Positions 35,105-43,587 of a stretch of DNA of 64,000 nucleotides are shown here, in pieces. The notes beneath the pieces were generated by a model that saw only the letters and a list, made by a program, of their open reading frames with translations, did no database searches and was not told where the DNA came from. Made by a program: the position numbers and the translations under genes. Source of the DNA: Romanomermis culicivorax (Eukaryota; Nematoda; Enoplea; Mermithida; Mermithidae); assembly GCA_963922205.1 (NCBI GenBank), contig CAWUHX010000122.1:124001-188000 (forward strand), read 5' to 3'. Numbering within the stretch: the stretch's first letter is position 1; every line of letters starts with the position of its first letter.

Positions 35105-35557
35105 ATGTCTCCAGCATCATTTGAATTATTTTTAATACGACTTATGGCAAAAATTAGAGGTAATATAATGTGCACCTATTTATAATTAAATATGTTGTAT
35201 ATGTAATTTTAAGGAGTACCCATCATTAAGCGCATGCAAGCTCAATATGCTGATGTTTTATGGTCAAGATTCAGCCAAAATCGGAAAGAAGATTACAAGT
35301 TAAAAGCTGTACAATATAATGAATTTCATCAAATTAAACGAAGGAAAAATAAAATTACTGGATTTTGGTTCTTCACCTTGGAGCTCTATGGAGAACTAAG
35401 AAAAAGATGCATAGATGCGCAGTATATCGATGACCTGTTTGCCGGGTTGAGCCAAGAAGACAAGTTCTACTTCATGTTGATCAATCAAAGCAGTGTATAT
35501 GATAGAAACCTTTTCTATTTATCGATACTACAAAATGAAATTTCCAGTTTTTCGTGA
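35105..35557 (+). CDS. HMG-box-like DNA-binding protein of the Polinton
   Basis: Two exons, 35105-35159 and 35214-35557 (54-nt intron), 132 aa. The first ~65 residues follow the HMG-box pattern: a Pro-x-Ser-Phe-x-Leu-Phe opening, a basic helix, then a Trp (DVLWSRF), and the closing YKLKAVQY. An HMG-box bends or coats DNA, so a role in packaging or transcription of the element is plausible. The C-terminal half (FWFFTLELYGEL, then Tyr/Asp-rich) is unrecognised. The intron is inside the box, and both exons are open. Alternative: an unrelated helical protein. Confidence 0.7.
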
Positions 35558-35643
35558 ACCATTTATTGTATATAAGCAATGTGCATGTTATAATATTCAG
35601 TTTCGTGTTTGTATTTTGGTGGTGAACAGTTGTTTCTCAGGTG

Positions 35644-36369
35644 ATGGCTTATAATAAAACAATGTGTTTCACTTTTCTTGCAGCTGTGATATTAGCTGTC
35701 TGCTCAAGCCTCAAAAGTGCGGATGATCTTTCTTACAGTCATCTCGTTTTGATGAGGTCCTATGGATCTGCTCCTGGAGTAGATTTTTACAACATAACCC
35801 TGGCTGCACAAGTATCTTTCCGAAATTTCCTATTGAGAGCATTGGCTTGGGACAAAATGGGCAGTTTATTTGATCCTGATTCTGAAAGATGTTCAACAAA
35901 AATACCCCACAATGGCAATCTCTATGCCTGCTGTGACATGAGCAATAATTTTGATAGTATTAGGGCACCTACATTCAACATTAGCAAACATATGGTACCC
36001 TCATTACTCAATGCCCTCAATACAAAAATTGAGAGTGTTGATCTCGAGGATGACAAGAATATAAAGAATTGTCAACTTGTAATCATAAATTACAAAAGTT
36101 TCACAGGAGCTGGTTTTATTACTTCATATAACAAACATGAGGCGGTACATTTAAGAAACTTTCTTAGAAATGCCACATGGTGTAGGCCCGGACAAGGACA
36201 ATTTACAAATATGCAATATTGTCCAACTTTGATTGGAGATCATCAAACACATGTGTGTTGTAGGCGGGAAACTTTACAGAGTGTAATGTTAAATGGTTTG
36301 AATCTGTATGATAACAATGAAATATCAGTTCTGATGGATGCACTCTATGATAGACGACCCCCAGCTTGA
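35644..36369 (+). CDS. Polinton secreted protein with two tandem CC-domains
   Basis: 241 aa from the ATG at 35644. An N-terminal signal peptide is clear (FTFLAAVILAVCSS). The mature part is an internal duplication. Unit 1 (~30-125) has HLVLM, NFLLRAL, a Cys, YACCD and LLNAL. Unit 2 (~138-235) has QLVIINY, NFLRNATW, Cys, VCCR and LMDAL. The same unit occurs once in the membrane protein at 34523-35050. N-glycosylation sequons (NIT, NIS, NAT) support export. Disulfide-rich extracellular or virion-surface function is inferred. I know no named family with this pattern. It does not show the length or motifs of the gB-like fusogen reported in some nematode Mavericks. Confidence 0.8.
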   Translation: MAYNKTMCFTFLAAVILAVCSSLKSADDLSYSHLVLMRSYGSAPGVDFYNITLAAQVSFRNFLLRALAWDKMGSLFDPDSERCSTKIPHNGNLYACCDMSNNFDSIRAPTFNISKHMVPSLLNALNTKIESVDLEDDKNIKNCQLVIINYKSFTGAGFITSYNKHEAVHLRNFLRNATWCRPGQGQFTNMQYCPTLIGDHQTHVCCRRETLQSVMLNGLNLYDNNEISVLMDALYDRRPPA

Positions 36370-36437
36370 AATGTATATATATACCTGTTGCTATCTGAAA
36401 TGTCTCATTATTCATTTTGAATTTCTAATAGAATGCC

Positions 36438-36785
36438 ATGTCAAAGTTGCTGCGAAAGTACATTCACCATCTACATGTCTTAAATTGCTGCAGTAATCAT
36501 ACGAAACAAAGAAGTGCACTATTAAAAACTTTGCTGGATGAATTTGTGCATTGTTTATGTGAAATTTGTCACAACCTGCTGAAAGGAAATATTCCTATAA
36601 GTACCCTAAAGAAGAAAAAGCTTGCTAAATATAGCAAGATTATAAGACATTTAGCATCAAAGCAAAAGATCAACTCGAGAGCAAAAAAGCAGCAAATTAT
36701 ACAAAGTGGTGGATTTTTACCTATACTTCTACCCTCTCTGCTAGCACTAGCTACTGAAATTTTACCCAAAGTTATCAAAACATGA
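36438..36785 (+). CDS. Polinton small basic protein with C-terminal hydrophobic segment
   Basis: 115 aa. The N-terminal two thirds are basic and helical (MSKLLRKYIHHL, TLKKKKLAKY). It ends in a Gly-Gly hydrophobic tail (QSGGFLPILLPSLLALA). A small ORF with a basic body and a GGFL-type tail just upstream of the next gene is a recurrent, unnamed feature of Polintons. By analogy it may be a virion core or membrane-active peptide. Its stop overlaps the next start in an ATGA (36782-36785). Confidence 0.65.
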   Translation: MSKLLRKYIHHLHVLNCCSNHTKQRSALLKTLLDEFVHCLCEICHNLLKGNIPISTLKKKKLAKYSKIIRHLASKQKINSRAKKQQIIQSGGFLPILLPSLLALATEILPKVIKT

Positions 36786-37564
36786 AATACACTAGTAAAA
36801 TGGTTCTTGTTCCGCAAGACATGTTTGACAAGAAAAGTGACCAAAGTTCTGATAACGGTTTGAGAAAGCAAATGTCTGATTTCAAAATGGAGCTTGAACG
36901 CATATTGAAGAATAATGATATGTCTGCAGAACTTCAATATAAGCTATATGGACAACTATTCCACAGATACTTGAAGCTCGATGAAGAGAGTAAAAAGCCG
37001 ATTGAGGTTAAATTAAAAGATGGTAAGCTGAATGATATATATCAACAATCGGTAGATATTGATAACCTACATCAGAAACAAAGGAAAAATGAAGAACAAT
37101 CATCTACACCTGATCAGAGAGGGCTAAAAAATGAACAGCAATTTTCAGATGATGGTAGAGATTGGTTGAGAGGCTTACCTAGAGCTAAAGTCAAGCAAGC
37201 TGAAATGCTTCTAGAAGTGCTCAATAAAAGTGATTTTGATGTAAACAAGCAAAGTGAAGTTATTTTAAATGGTGTTAGAGTACCCAACAGCAATATCATA
37301 GATTTATTACATGATTTTATAAGAGACAGACCTACAGCTCCACCTCCAGAAGGTTATCAAGAATTTGCGCAACATTTGGTAAAGCTTAATGTACCCAAAG
37401 CCTATATTGGAAATCCAAATCGCTTAAAGCTCATTAATCACTATAAAACTGACGAGACAATCAACAATTCTCCATTTCATAATGTTGATGTTAAAAAGCG
37501 ATTAAGTTTTTCTAACCATAAAAAGTCTGGGAAAAAGAAAAAGTTGAAGTATGAAGAATTCTAA
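36782..37564 (+). CDS. Conserved Polinton protein of unknown function
   Basis: 260 aa from the ATG at 36782, overlapping the upstream stop by 4 nt and the integrase start by 14 nt. Features: an N-terminal LVPQDMF segment, helical charged stretches (~20-70), a low-complexity linker (~90-135), then a conserved block (VILNGVRVPNSNIIDLLHDF, ~158-178) followed by a Pro-rich turn and basic tail (KKSGKKKKLKY). This arrangement recurs in Polintons next to the small GGFL protein. A structural or DNA-binding role is likely; no enzyme motif is seen. Confidence 0.65.
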   Translation: MKYTSKMVLVPQDMFDKKSDQSSDNGLRKQMSDFKMELERILKNNDMSAELQYKLYGQLFHRYLKLDEESKKPIEVKLKDGKLNDIYQQSVDIDNLHQKQRKNEEQSSTPDQRGLKNEQQFSDDGRDWLRGLPRAKVKQAEMLLEVLNKSDFDVNKQSEVILNGVRVPNSNIIDLLHDFIRDRPTAPPPEGYQEFAQHLVKLNVPKAYIGNPNRLKLINHYKTDETINNSPFHNVDVKKRLSFSNHKKSGKKKKLKYEEF

Positions 37565-38630
37565 AGAAGCGGTCCTGAAAACATTGTATACAGACATAGG
37601 GGCTTCTGGATCTTACGGTGGTGTTCCCAAGCTGTACAAGCATGCAAAGCAGTATAACAGAAGTATAACTCTAAATGATGTGAAGAATTGGCTAGAAAAA
37701 CAGGATCCTTACACATTACATAAGCAGGCCTATAAAAAGTTTAAACGTAATAGAATTTACGTCAGTGGTATTGATGCTCAATGGGAGGCTGACTTGGTTG
37801 ATATGCAAGCATATAGCGAGTACAACAAGGGACAAAAGTATATGATATGCTGTATTGATGTTTTTAGCAAATTTGCGTGGGTAAGACCACTAAGAAATAA
37901 AGGTGCCTTATCTGTATGTACAGCTTTTAAAGACATTATATCAAGCAGAAGGAAGCCTTGGTGTATTCGCACAGATAAGGGCAAAGAGTTTGTCAATTAC
38001 AAATTTCAAAAGCTCTTAAACCTAGAGGGGATACAGTTTTTTACCTCTCAAAATGAGGATGTGAAATGTTCAATAGTGGAATGGTTCAATCGTACCTTAA
38101 AATCAAAAATGTGGAGATACTTCACTGACAGAAAGACATTCAAATGGATAGATATACTTCAACAACTGGTTGGAGCATACAACAATTCTACTCATCGTTC
38201 AATTGGTGAAAAGCCTGTGAATGTCACTTATGAAAATGAATCAGAAATTAGAAATCGCCTGTACCCAAGAAAGAGCTCGCAACATCCAACTCTACAAATA
38301 AATGACTATGTACGAATTTCTAAATTTCGTCAGCACTTTGATAAAGGTTATCTACCACAGTGGACAGAAGAAATTTTTTGTGTATATAAAGTATTGAATC
38401 GTACTACTGAGCCATTATATAAAATCAAAGATCTACAAGGAGAAGAAATACAGGGTACATTTTATGCAAAAGAATTGCAAAGAGTTATCTTTGATAACAC
38501 AAAAACCTTCAAAATTGAAAAAGTTTTAAAACGAAAAAGGCTCATTGATGGATCTGTGAAGCTTTTTGTCAAATGGAGTGGTTACCCTGATAAGTTTAAT
38601 GAATGGATTAATGAAAACGACTTGAAATGA
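37551..38630 (+). CDS. Polinton retroviral-type integrase with chromodomain
   Basis: 359 aa. The RNase H-fold core carries the DDE triad: Asp81 in EADLVDM, Asp142 in RTDKGKEF, Glu177 in IVEWFNRTL. The C-terminal ~42 residues form a chromodomain (VKWSGYPDKFNEW). It inserts the element and makes the 6-bp duplication seen here; the chromodomain may bias integration toward particular chromatin. Intact, intronless. The start overlaps the upstream gene by 14 nt, and the stop overlaps the protease start in an ATGA. Confidence 0.95.
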   Translation: MKNSKEAVLKTLYTDIGASGSYGGVPKLYKHAKQYNRSITLNDVKNWLEKQDPYTLHKQAYKKFKRNRIYVSGIDAQWEADLVDMQAYSEYNKGQKYMICCIDVFSKFAWVRPLRNKGALSVCTAFKDIISSRRKPWCIRTDKGKEFVNYKFQKLLNLEGIQFFTSQNEDVKCSIVEWFNRTLKSKMWRYFTDRKTFKWIDILQQLVGAYNNSTHRSIGEKPVNVTYENESEIRNRLYPRKSSQHPTLQINDYVRISKFRQHFDKGYLPQWTEEIFCVYKVLNRTTEPLYKIKDLQGEEIQGTFYAKELQRVIFDNTKTFKIEKVLKRKRLIDGSVKLFVKWSGYPDKFNEWINENDLK

Positions 38631-39157
38631 ACTCGTAGGAGCTTGTTCAACTAATTCAGAGGGATGCATCTCTGAAGAAGGTTTTCCATGGTGTATTTGC
38701 TAGAGATCAGCTAAATTGGACGATAACTAGATATCCAGCAGCTATTATCGCAAATACAGATACGTCAAATGAACCAGGGCAGCATTGGATCGCAATGTAC
38801 TTTGATCAGAATGGACACCTTGATTATTTTGACTCTTATGGTATGTGCCCATATATACAAGAATATATTGATTTCATGAACCGAAATAGTAAAGTGTAAA
38901 ATTATAACTCTGTGCGCTTGCAGGGTTGGGATAGTTCAGTTTGTGGTGTTTATTGCTTGTACTTTTTATATCACCGGGTTCGTAGAATGAAACTTCCGTT
39001 TATATTGAAACACTTTCATCTGGAAGAATCAACTTTTAATGATAAACTAGTTTGCAGTTTTTTGTACAAATACTTTAAGTTTCATGATCGTATATGTTGT
39101 AAAAACCGTCAGAGTTGTACATCTATGCGTTACTTCAAAAATAAAAATGGTATATAA
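38627..39157 (+). pseudogene. Adenovirus-type cysteine protease, interrupted by two in-frame stops
   Basis: Read from the ATG at 38627, 176 codons in one frame. The adenain-type triad is complete: His53 (GQHWIAMYF), Asp69 (YFDSYG), Cys106 (SSVCGVYC), with the oxyanion Gln99 seven residues before the Cys. It would mature capsid proteins. TAG at codon 4 (38636-38638) and TAA at codon 91 (38897-38899) break it. An intron from GTATGT (38839) to TTGCAG would skip the second stop but would also remove Gln99 and conserved-looking sequence, so I reject it. No frameshift is present. Confidence 0.8.
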
Positions 39158-39210
39158 ATGCTTACATTCTTCACTTGACTCATTAATAAGTTTGCAGTTT
39201 AGATCAGAAG

Positions 39211-40017
39211 ATGACACAATTTTATGTTACTCTACCAAGCAATACTGAGGCGGGTGATTCAGCATCAAATTTCAGGGTTACTTTACCACAGCGGCTGAAA
39301 TTATCAGGTCATTGGGAAGTTGGCTTAGCAGAAATTATCTATCCTGTAAGTTGGTATATTCTTGGCAGTGCAAATGATGCAAATGTGGTCAATATAGAGT
39401 TGCAGAATACTGAAATCCGTGTGACTATTCCACCAGGAAACTATGAAACAATCTATCATCTAACAAATGCACTAAACAGAGCTGTTGTTTTAGAAAAAAA
39501 ACGACCTGAATATAGAGATTTGTATTGTTTGTTTGAATATGATGACAAACAGAGACGAATCAAAGTAACTTCAGATTACTGGAATGTATCTGTTATTACT
39601 CTATCTAGAAGACTGATGGATCTATTAGGTTTTGATGATAGAATAATTTTTAACAAATATCTGGTTGGAGGAGAGGAATATACAACAATAGATGATCGTA
39701 GAGCTTCCGGACTCGGCAGATTCAAGCCAGATCTATCTGCTCATTTTGAAACCTTTTATGTTTACTGTAACATTGTTGAAAACCAAATTGTTGGAAACAC
39801 AATGGCTCCATTATTACGCATCATAGATGTGCACGGAAAGCATGGCAGTGTTATAAACAGAACATATGACAATCCTCATTACATACCTGTACTCCTCAAA
39901 GATGTTAGTCATATTGAAATCAATATAAGGACAGATACAGGAGAATTCTTATCATTTGAATTTGGTAAAGTTGTCGTGAAGCTGCACTTTCGGAAAAGCT
40001 CTTACATATTCGATTAG
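39211..40017 (+). CDS. Polinton minor capsid (penton-like) protein
   Basis: 268 aa, intact. It opens with the Polinton penton pattern (MTQFYVTLPSNTEAGD, then LSGHWEVGLAEIIYPVSW). Later come YETIYHLTNAL, LMDLLGF and a C-terminal hydrophobic, strand-rich segment. In the family this single jelly-roll protein occupies the capsid vertices. Starts 53 bp after the protease frame; the next gene starts one base after its stop. Confidence 0.85.
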   Translation: MTQFYVTLPSNTEAGDSASNFRVTLPQRLKLSGHWEVGLAEIIYPVSWYILGSANDANVVNIELQNTEIRVTIPPGNYETIYHLTNALNRAVVLEKKRPEYRDLYCLFEYDDKQRRIKVTSDYWNVSVITLSRRLMDLLGFDDRIIFNKYLVGGEEYTTIDDRRASGLGRFKPDLSAHFETFYVYCNIVENQIVGNTMAPLLRIIDVHGKHGSVINRTYDNPHYIPVLLKDVSHIEINIRTDTGEFLSFEFGKVVVKLHFRKSSYIFD

Positions 40018-40018
40018 A

Positions 40019-40486
40019 ATGCATTCAGTATATCTACCAGAAAGTACTGCATACTGGCTGTCATTTTATGAAAGTTCATTGGGAAGTCAACAACAGTATC
40101 AGCTAGGAGGTGAATTACCTGCTTTCCGAGCTTATGTGGCCTATCACAGAGGTGCAGGATTAGGTAGTTTCTTCAAAAGTCTGTTCAGAATGGCTATGCC
40201 CTTACTAAAGTCAGCAGGGAAGCAAGCATTGACAACTGGATCGAGAATAGCTGCAGATCTGGCTGATGGTAGACCCTTATCAGACAGCATGAGAGAACAT
40301 GGCCGAAAAGCAGCAAGTAACTTATTACATCAAGCTGCAGATAAAATTGTACAAAAGGGTAGTGGCTTAGGGCATACTCCAAAGCAGAAAACATATAAAA
40401 GGAAGAGGATGCATTCTCTTACTCCAGTTCATAAAAAGAAAAGCTTGCATAAGGTGGTTGGTTTGAGAGATATTTTTACCAAGTGA
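40019..40486 (+). CDS. Polinton basic protein, adenovirus minor-core/pVI-like candidate
   Basis: 155 aa. It contains a Gly-rich amphipathic segment (GAGLGSFFKSLFRMAMPLL, ~46-64), then an Ala-rich helix (IAADLADGRP), a GSGLG motif (~121-125) and a Lys/Arg-rich tail. The amphipathic helix plus basic tail between penton and major capsid genes recalls minor virion proteins of adenovirus-like particles; that assignment is by analogy. Starts one base after the penton stop; the MCP start lies two bases after its own stop. Confidence 0.7.
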   Translation: MHSVYLPESTAYWLSFYESSLGSQQQYQLGGELPAFRAYVAYHRGAGLGSFFKSLFRMAMPLLKSAGKQALTTGSRIAADLADGRPLSDSMREHGRKAASNLLHQAADKIVQKGSGLGHTPKQKTYKRKRMHSLTPVHKKKSLHKVVGLRDIFTK

Positions 40487-40488
40487 AT

Positions 40489-41879
40489 ATGAGCAAACTA
40501 TTAGATGAAGGCTCACTACCAAGTACAAAAAGCGAGCTTGACTTGTTCACAGTACCACCAACACAAGTGGCTATAAAAAGATCATTCTGGTCGGAAGTGC
40601 AACTCCAAAATCCATGTACTAATGAAGGACCATATGAATTCAAACTGTCCCCAGATTTGTACATGTTGGATTTATCAAAGAATTATGTATACTTTGTGTT
40701 ACGCATAACAAAACCCGATGGCAGCGACTGTAAAGTCACCCAAAATGCTGATACTAATGCATATGATGGAGATTTAGTTTTACCAGTTAATCTGATAGGA
40801 AAGACATTCTTTCGCCAAATCAAAGTGTTTCTCAATGGAAAATTATTATCTGACAGGTAAATTTGTTTTTCATTTTGTAGTTGTGTTATGCATTGATTTT
40901 TTTTAATTTTAGTGGCGATAAATATGCTTATAGAGCATTGATGGAGACCGAACTAAACTTTAGTACCGATGCAAAGCGTAGCCAACTGCAAGCCGGCATG
41001 TACTATGCAGATAAAGATCCTGAAAGCAACCTGGATGGTATGGCAACACGAATGCACATCTTCAAAAACAGTGCATGGGTTGAAGTTATGGCACCACTCC
41101 ATGTTGACTTGTTTATGCAAGATCGGTTTTTAATTAATCAATGTGAATTGCGTGTTGAGCTTCACCGCAACAGTGATACATTTTGCATTATCGACAATGG
41201 AAATGAAATTATCACTCCTAAATATCAAATACAAGTTAAGCAGATGTCCCTCTTTGTGCCTAAAGTAGAAATATCTGAAAGCATCATCATGGCGATTGAA
41301 TCAATGCTTCAGAAAACAAGCGTAAAGTATCCCATTAGAAGAACCCAAATAACGAGCTTGTTAATTACGGAGAATAGATGCTCAACGCCTCTAAACTCTC
41401 TATTTAATGGTATTTTACCCAGACGATTAGTTATCGGCCTAGTTTTGGCTGAAGCTGTAAGGGGTACTTACAAAACTAATCCATTCAGTTTTCAAGATTT
41501 TGGTTTATCAGAAATCAAAATTACTTGTGGTACTACAGTAGTTCCATCTGTTCCGTACAAATTGGATTTTGAACAAAATAGCTTCGTAAAGGCCTACACA
41601 CAGATGTTTGAAGGCCTGAACATTGCTGGGGATGACAAAGGAAATATGATTAGTATGAATCGTTTCAGAAATGGGTCTAGCTTCTTTGTTTTTGAGCTAG
41701 GAAGTGATGGTTCAGACTCATCCACATGGGAATTGGTGCATGAAGGAACAACAACTCTAGAAATGTTATTTGGTAGAAATTTACCTGCTGGTGGAATTGA
41801 ATGTATTGTATATGCAGAGTTTGATTCTCTATTGATGATTGATCATACTCGTCAAGCTTATATGGATTACACAGTTTGA
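40489..41879 (+). CDS. Polinton double-jelly-roll major capsid protein
   Basis: Two exons, 40489-40856 and 40913-41879 (56-nt intron), 444 aa. Motifs and layout fit the family: an N-terminal TQVAIKRSFW arm, PYEFKLSPD, FFRQIKVFLNGKLL before the intron, then NLDGMATRMHIF, PLHVDLFMQDRFL, RRLVIGLVLAEAV and a C-terminal Asp/Tyr-rich end. It forms the icosahedral shell. The ATG at 40489 is preferred to the upstream GTG. Intact, which contrasts with pol and protease. Confidence 0.9.
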
Positions 41880-41953
41880 TAAATGTCATTTGTATGTTGT
41901 TTTGATTGATAAATAAAATCAATGTTGTGTCATCCTCATCTTTATTAGAATAT

Positions 41954-42835
41954 TTAGACAATATCAACACATACAATATTAGAAACAATATCATCCATCA
42001 TCTTTGCTGTTTCACATTCTGGTTCTTTGATACATTGAAAAACAATGTCACTTATGCATTTTTGGCCGATACTTGTACGGAGGAAAATTTCATCCAAAAC
42101 CTTGGCGAAGTCGTCACTGTAATCTTCACAATCGGCATACTTCTTTGTACACATTTTCTTGAAAGCTTGTTTCACTTCTAGAGAATCTTTGCTCAATGAA
42201 GAGAAGACATCACTCAGTTTGTCTAGTAAATTGTGCTCCTCAAAAACATTGAAACATGTATGATATGGCTGCACAAATCCATGGTTATAAAAGCAGCCAA
42301 AGCATGGATAGATATCGCTGACTCTTCGTCTAGCAACTAGTGCTGAACACATGAGGAATAGCTGCTGAATTTTGATCAATTTCTTCAAGTGTGTCTTTTC
42401 ATCCAAAGTTTCATTGCCTCGGCTTTGATTTCCAATTCCGTACACTTTCCAAATGGCATCCATGACGTAATCAATTTGTTTTGCAACTGAAGTCCAAGCC
42501 TCAAATTGCTCAAAAGCAATCGTAAACGACTTTTTAGTATATGTATTGTCAAAAACTAAAATATTATGAGGCGGCGCTGTATTGGCGTTTTGTTTCATTC
42601 GCACAGTCAAATTATAACCCAAATCATACTCGGTCTGCCTTCCACTTTTGGCTTTAGAAAGTAAATCCTCTGAGACTTGCACAAGCTTTTTATATTGCGG
42701 GATGATCAAATTCATACCATTTTTTGTGGGTATGACTTGATTGTTCTCGATAAAGCATCTCCTAAAGCCAAAGTTGACATAGTTTTTGTGAGCCGATATC
42801 AACAAATAAATATCAGAGCCGAGAAACAACTGCAT
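41954..42835 (-). CDS. PC4-like ssDNA-binding protein of the Polinton (antisense gene)
   Basis: 293 aa, single exon, the only - strand gene; it converges on MCP with 74 bp between stops. Residues ~15-52 follow the PC4/Sub1 ssDNA-binding pattern: a strand (YVNFGFRRCF), an acidic/Asn turn, PTKNGMNL, and then a Leu/Lys helix. The remaining ~240 residues include Cys/His-bearing stretches (CFGCFYNHGF) and are not recognised. A role in replication or late transcription is plausible. Its promoter would lie in the right TIR region, so both TIRs may drive outward-in transcription. Confidence 0.7.
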   Translation of the reverse strand: MQLFLGSDIYLLISAHKNYVNFGFRRCFIENNQVIPTKNGMNLIIPQYKKLVQVSEDLLSKAKSGRQTEYDLGYNLTVRMKQNANTAPPHNILVFDNTYTKKSFTIAFEQFEAWTSVAKQIDYVMDAIWKVYGIGNQSRGNETLDEKTHLKKLIKIQQLFLMCSALVARRRVSDIYPCFGCFYNHGFVQPYHTCFNVFEEHNLLDKLSDVFSSLSKDSLEVKQAFKKMCTKKYADCEDYSDDFAKVLDEIFLRTSIGQKCISDIVFQCIKEPECETAKMMDDIVSNIVCVDIV

Positions 42836-43117
42836 TTTGAAAAAAGGAGGAGCATAAATGAAAAAATCTTTGTTGACAAGACTTGTACACCCTAAAATAA
42901 TCAGTATGTTGATATTTTGTCATAAAAAATTAGCAACACTTGTGAATCATAATTTACATTCATTACTGTAAGTTTCTGATCCAAGCAAAATTGTTATTTG
43001 TGTACCATTCCCTTCCAAAATGCATCAAGTTTGAAAATATGAACCAGTTTTTCAGTACGATGGAAAAAGCTGCATCATTACTTTGCTTCAAATAACCAGT
43101 TGCATATTAAGAGAGTT
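42836..43117. promoter_or_regulatory. Polinton right leader, presumed promoter of the antisense gene
   Basis: Non-coding DNA between the - strand start and the right TIR. No recognisable gene. By position it mirrors the left leader upstream of pol. Confidence 0.35.
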
Positions 43118-43427
43118 TGGAAAGCGAAGAAGTGAGTTTCATTGATTTGTCTACGTGAGATTTATATACAAGAACCAGTTTACAGATAAAAAACAAACTA
43201 CACAGTACAAAAAGTCAAGCTGGAAAGTAAATATCAAGTTTTCTGAGAAATCTATTATTAGAACAGGCAAGAGGTAGAGGCTATACTTTATCAGTTTGTC
43301 TATGTGAATTTTATATACAAGAACCAGTTTGATATGCATTAAGAAACAAGGCACGCAAGCTGAAAAGTAAACATCCAGTTTTTAGAAAATGCGTGGGTGG
43401 CGGTCTGAAGGACCCCTAGGTACTACT
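43118..43427 (-). repeat. Polinton right terminal inverted repeat
   Basis: Reverse complement of 28478-28787. The outer ~210 bp are nearly identical, the inner part diverged with indels. Ends GGACCCCTAGGTACTACT, followed by the CAGATG duplication. Confidence 0.92.
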
Positions 43428-43587
43428 CAGATGTCTTAATGCGACGGCAATAAGTTTGTTTGGTTGGAACGAAAAATTCAATTTGATAGTGGTGTTCATC
43501 GTAAGGAGTCAGTGTTTTATTGAATTAAGCATTTGAACATTGAAAACTATATTAGTGTTTTTATATTTTGGGTGATAAGTCCGATCA

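Larger units (their letters stand above)
28478..43427 (+). mobile_element. Complete Maverick/Polinton, 14,950 bp
   Basis: Bounded by terminal inverted repeats starting AGTAGTACCTAGG and a perfect 6-bp target duplication CAGATG (28472-28477 and 43428-43433), the Polinton signature. The content is a full self-synthesising, virion-capable set: protein-primed PolB, A32-type packaging ATPase, integrase with chromodomain, adenovirus-type protease, penton-like minor capsid, double-jelly-roll major capsid, and seven accessory proteins. All genes are on + except a PC4-like gene next to the right end. Short introns (49-56 nt) occur in pol, the HMG-like gene and MCP. Pol and protease carry in-frame stops, so this copy is probably not autonomous as it stands. 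Confidence 0.97.

Noticed and set aside
35644..36369. Secreted Polinton protein as a gB-like fusogen
   Set aside because: Much too short, no transmembrane anchor and no fusion-loop-like layout; the tandem CC-domain reading fits better.
38839..38931. Intron (GTATGT...TTGCAG) in the Polinton protease that would skip the TAA
   Set aside because: The skipped stretch reads as family-like coding sequence and includes the oxyanion Gln seven residues before the catalytic Cys, so removing it would disable the enzyme.
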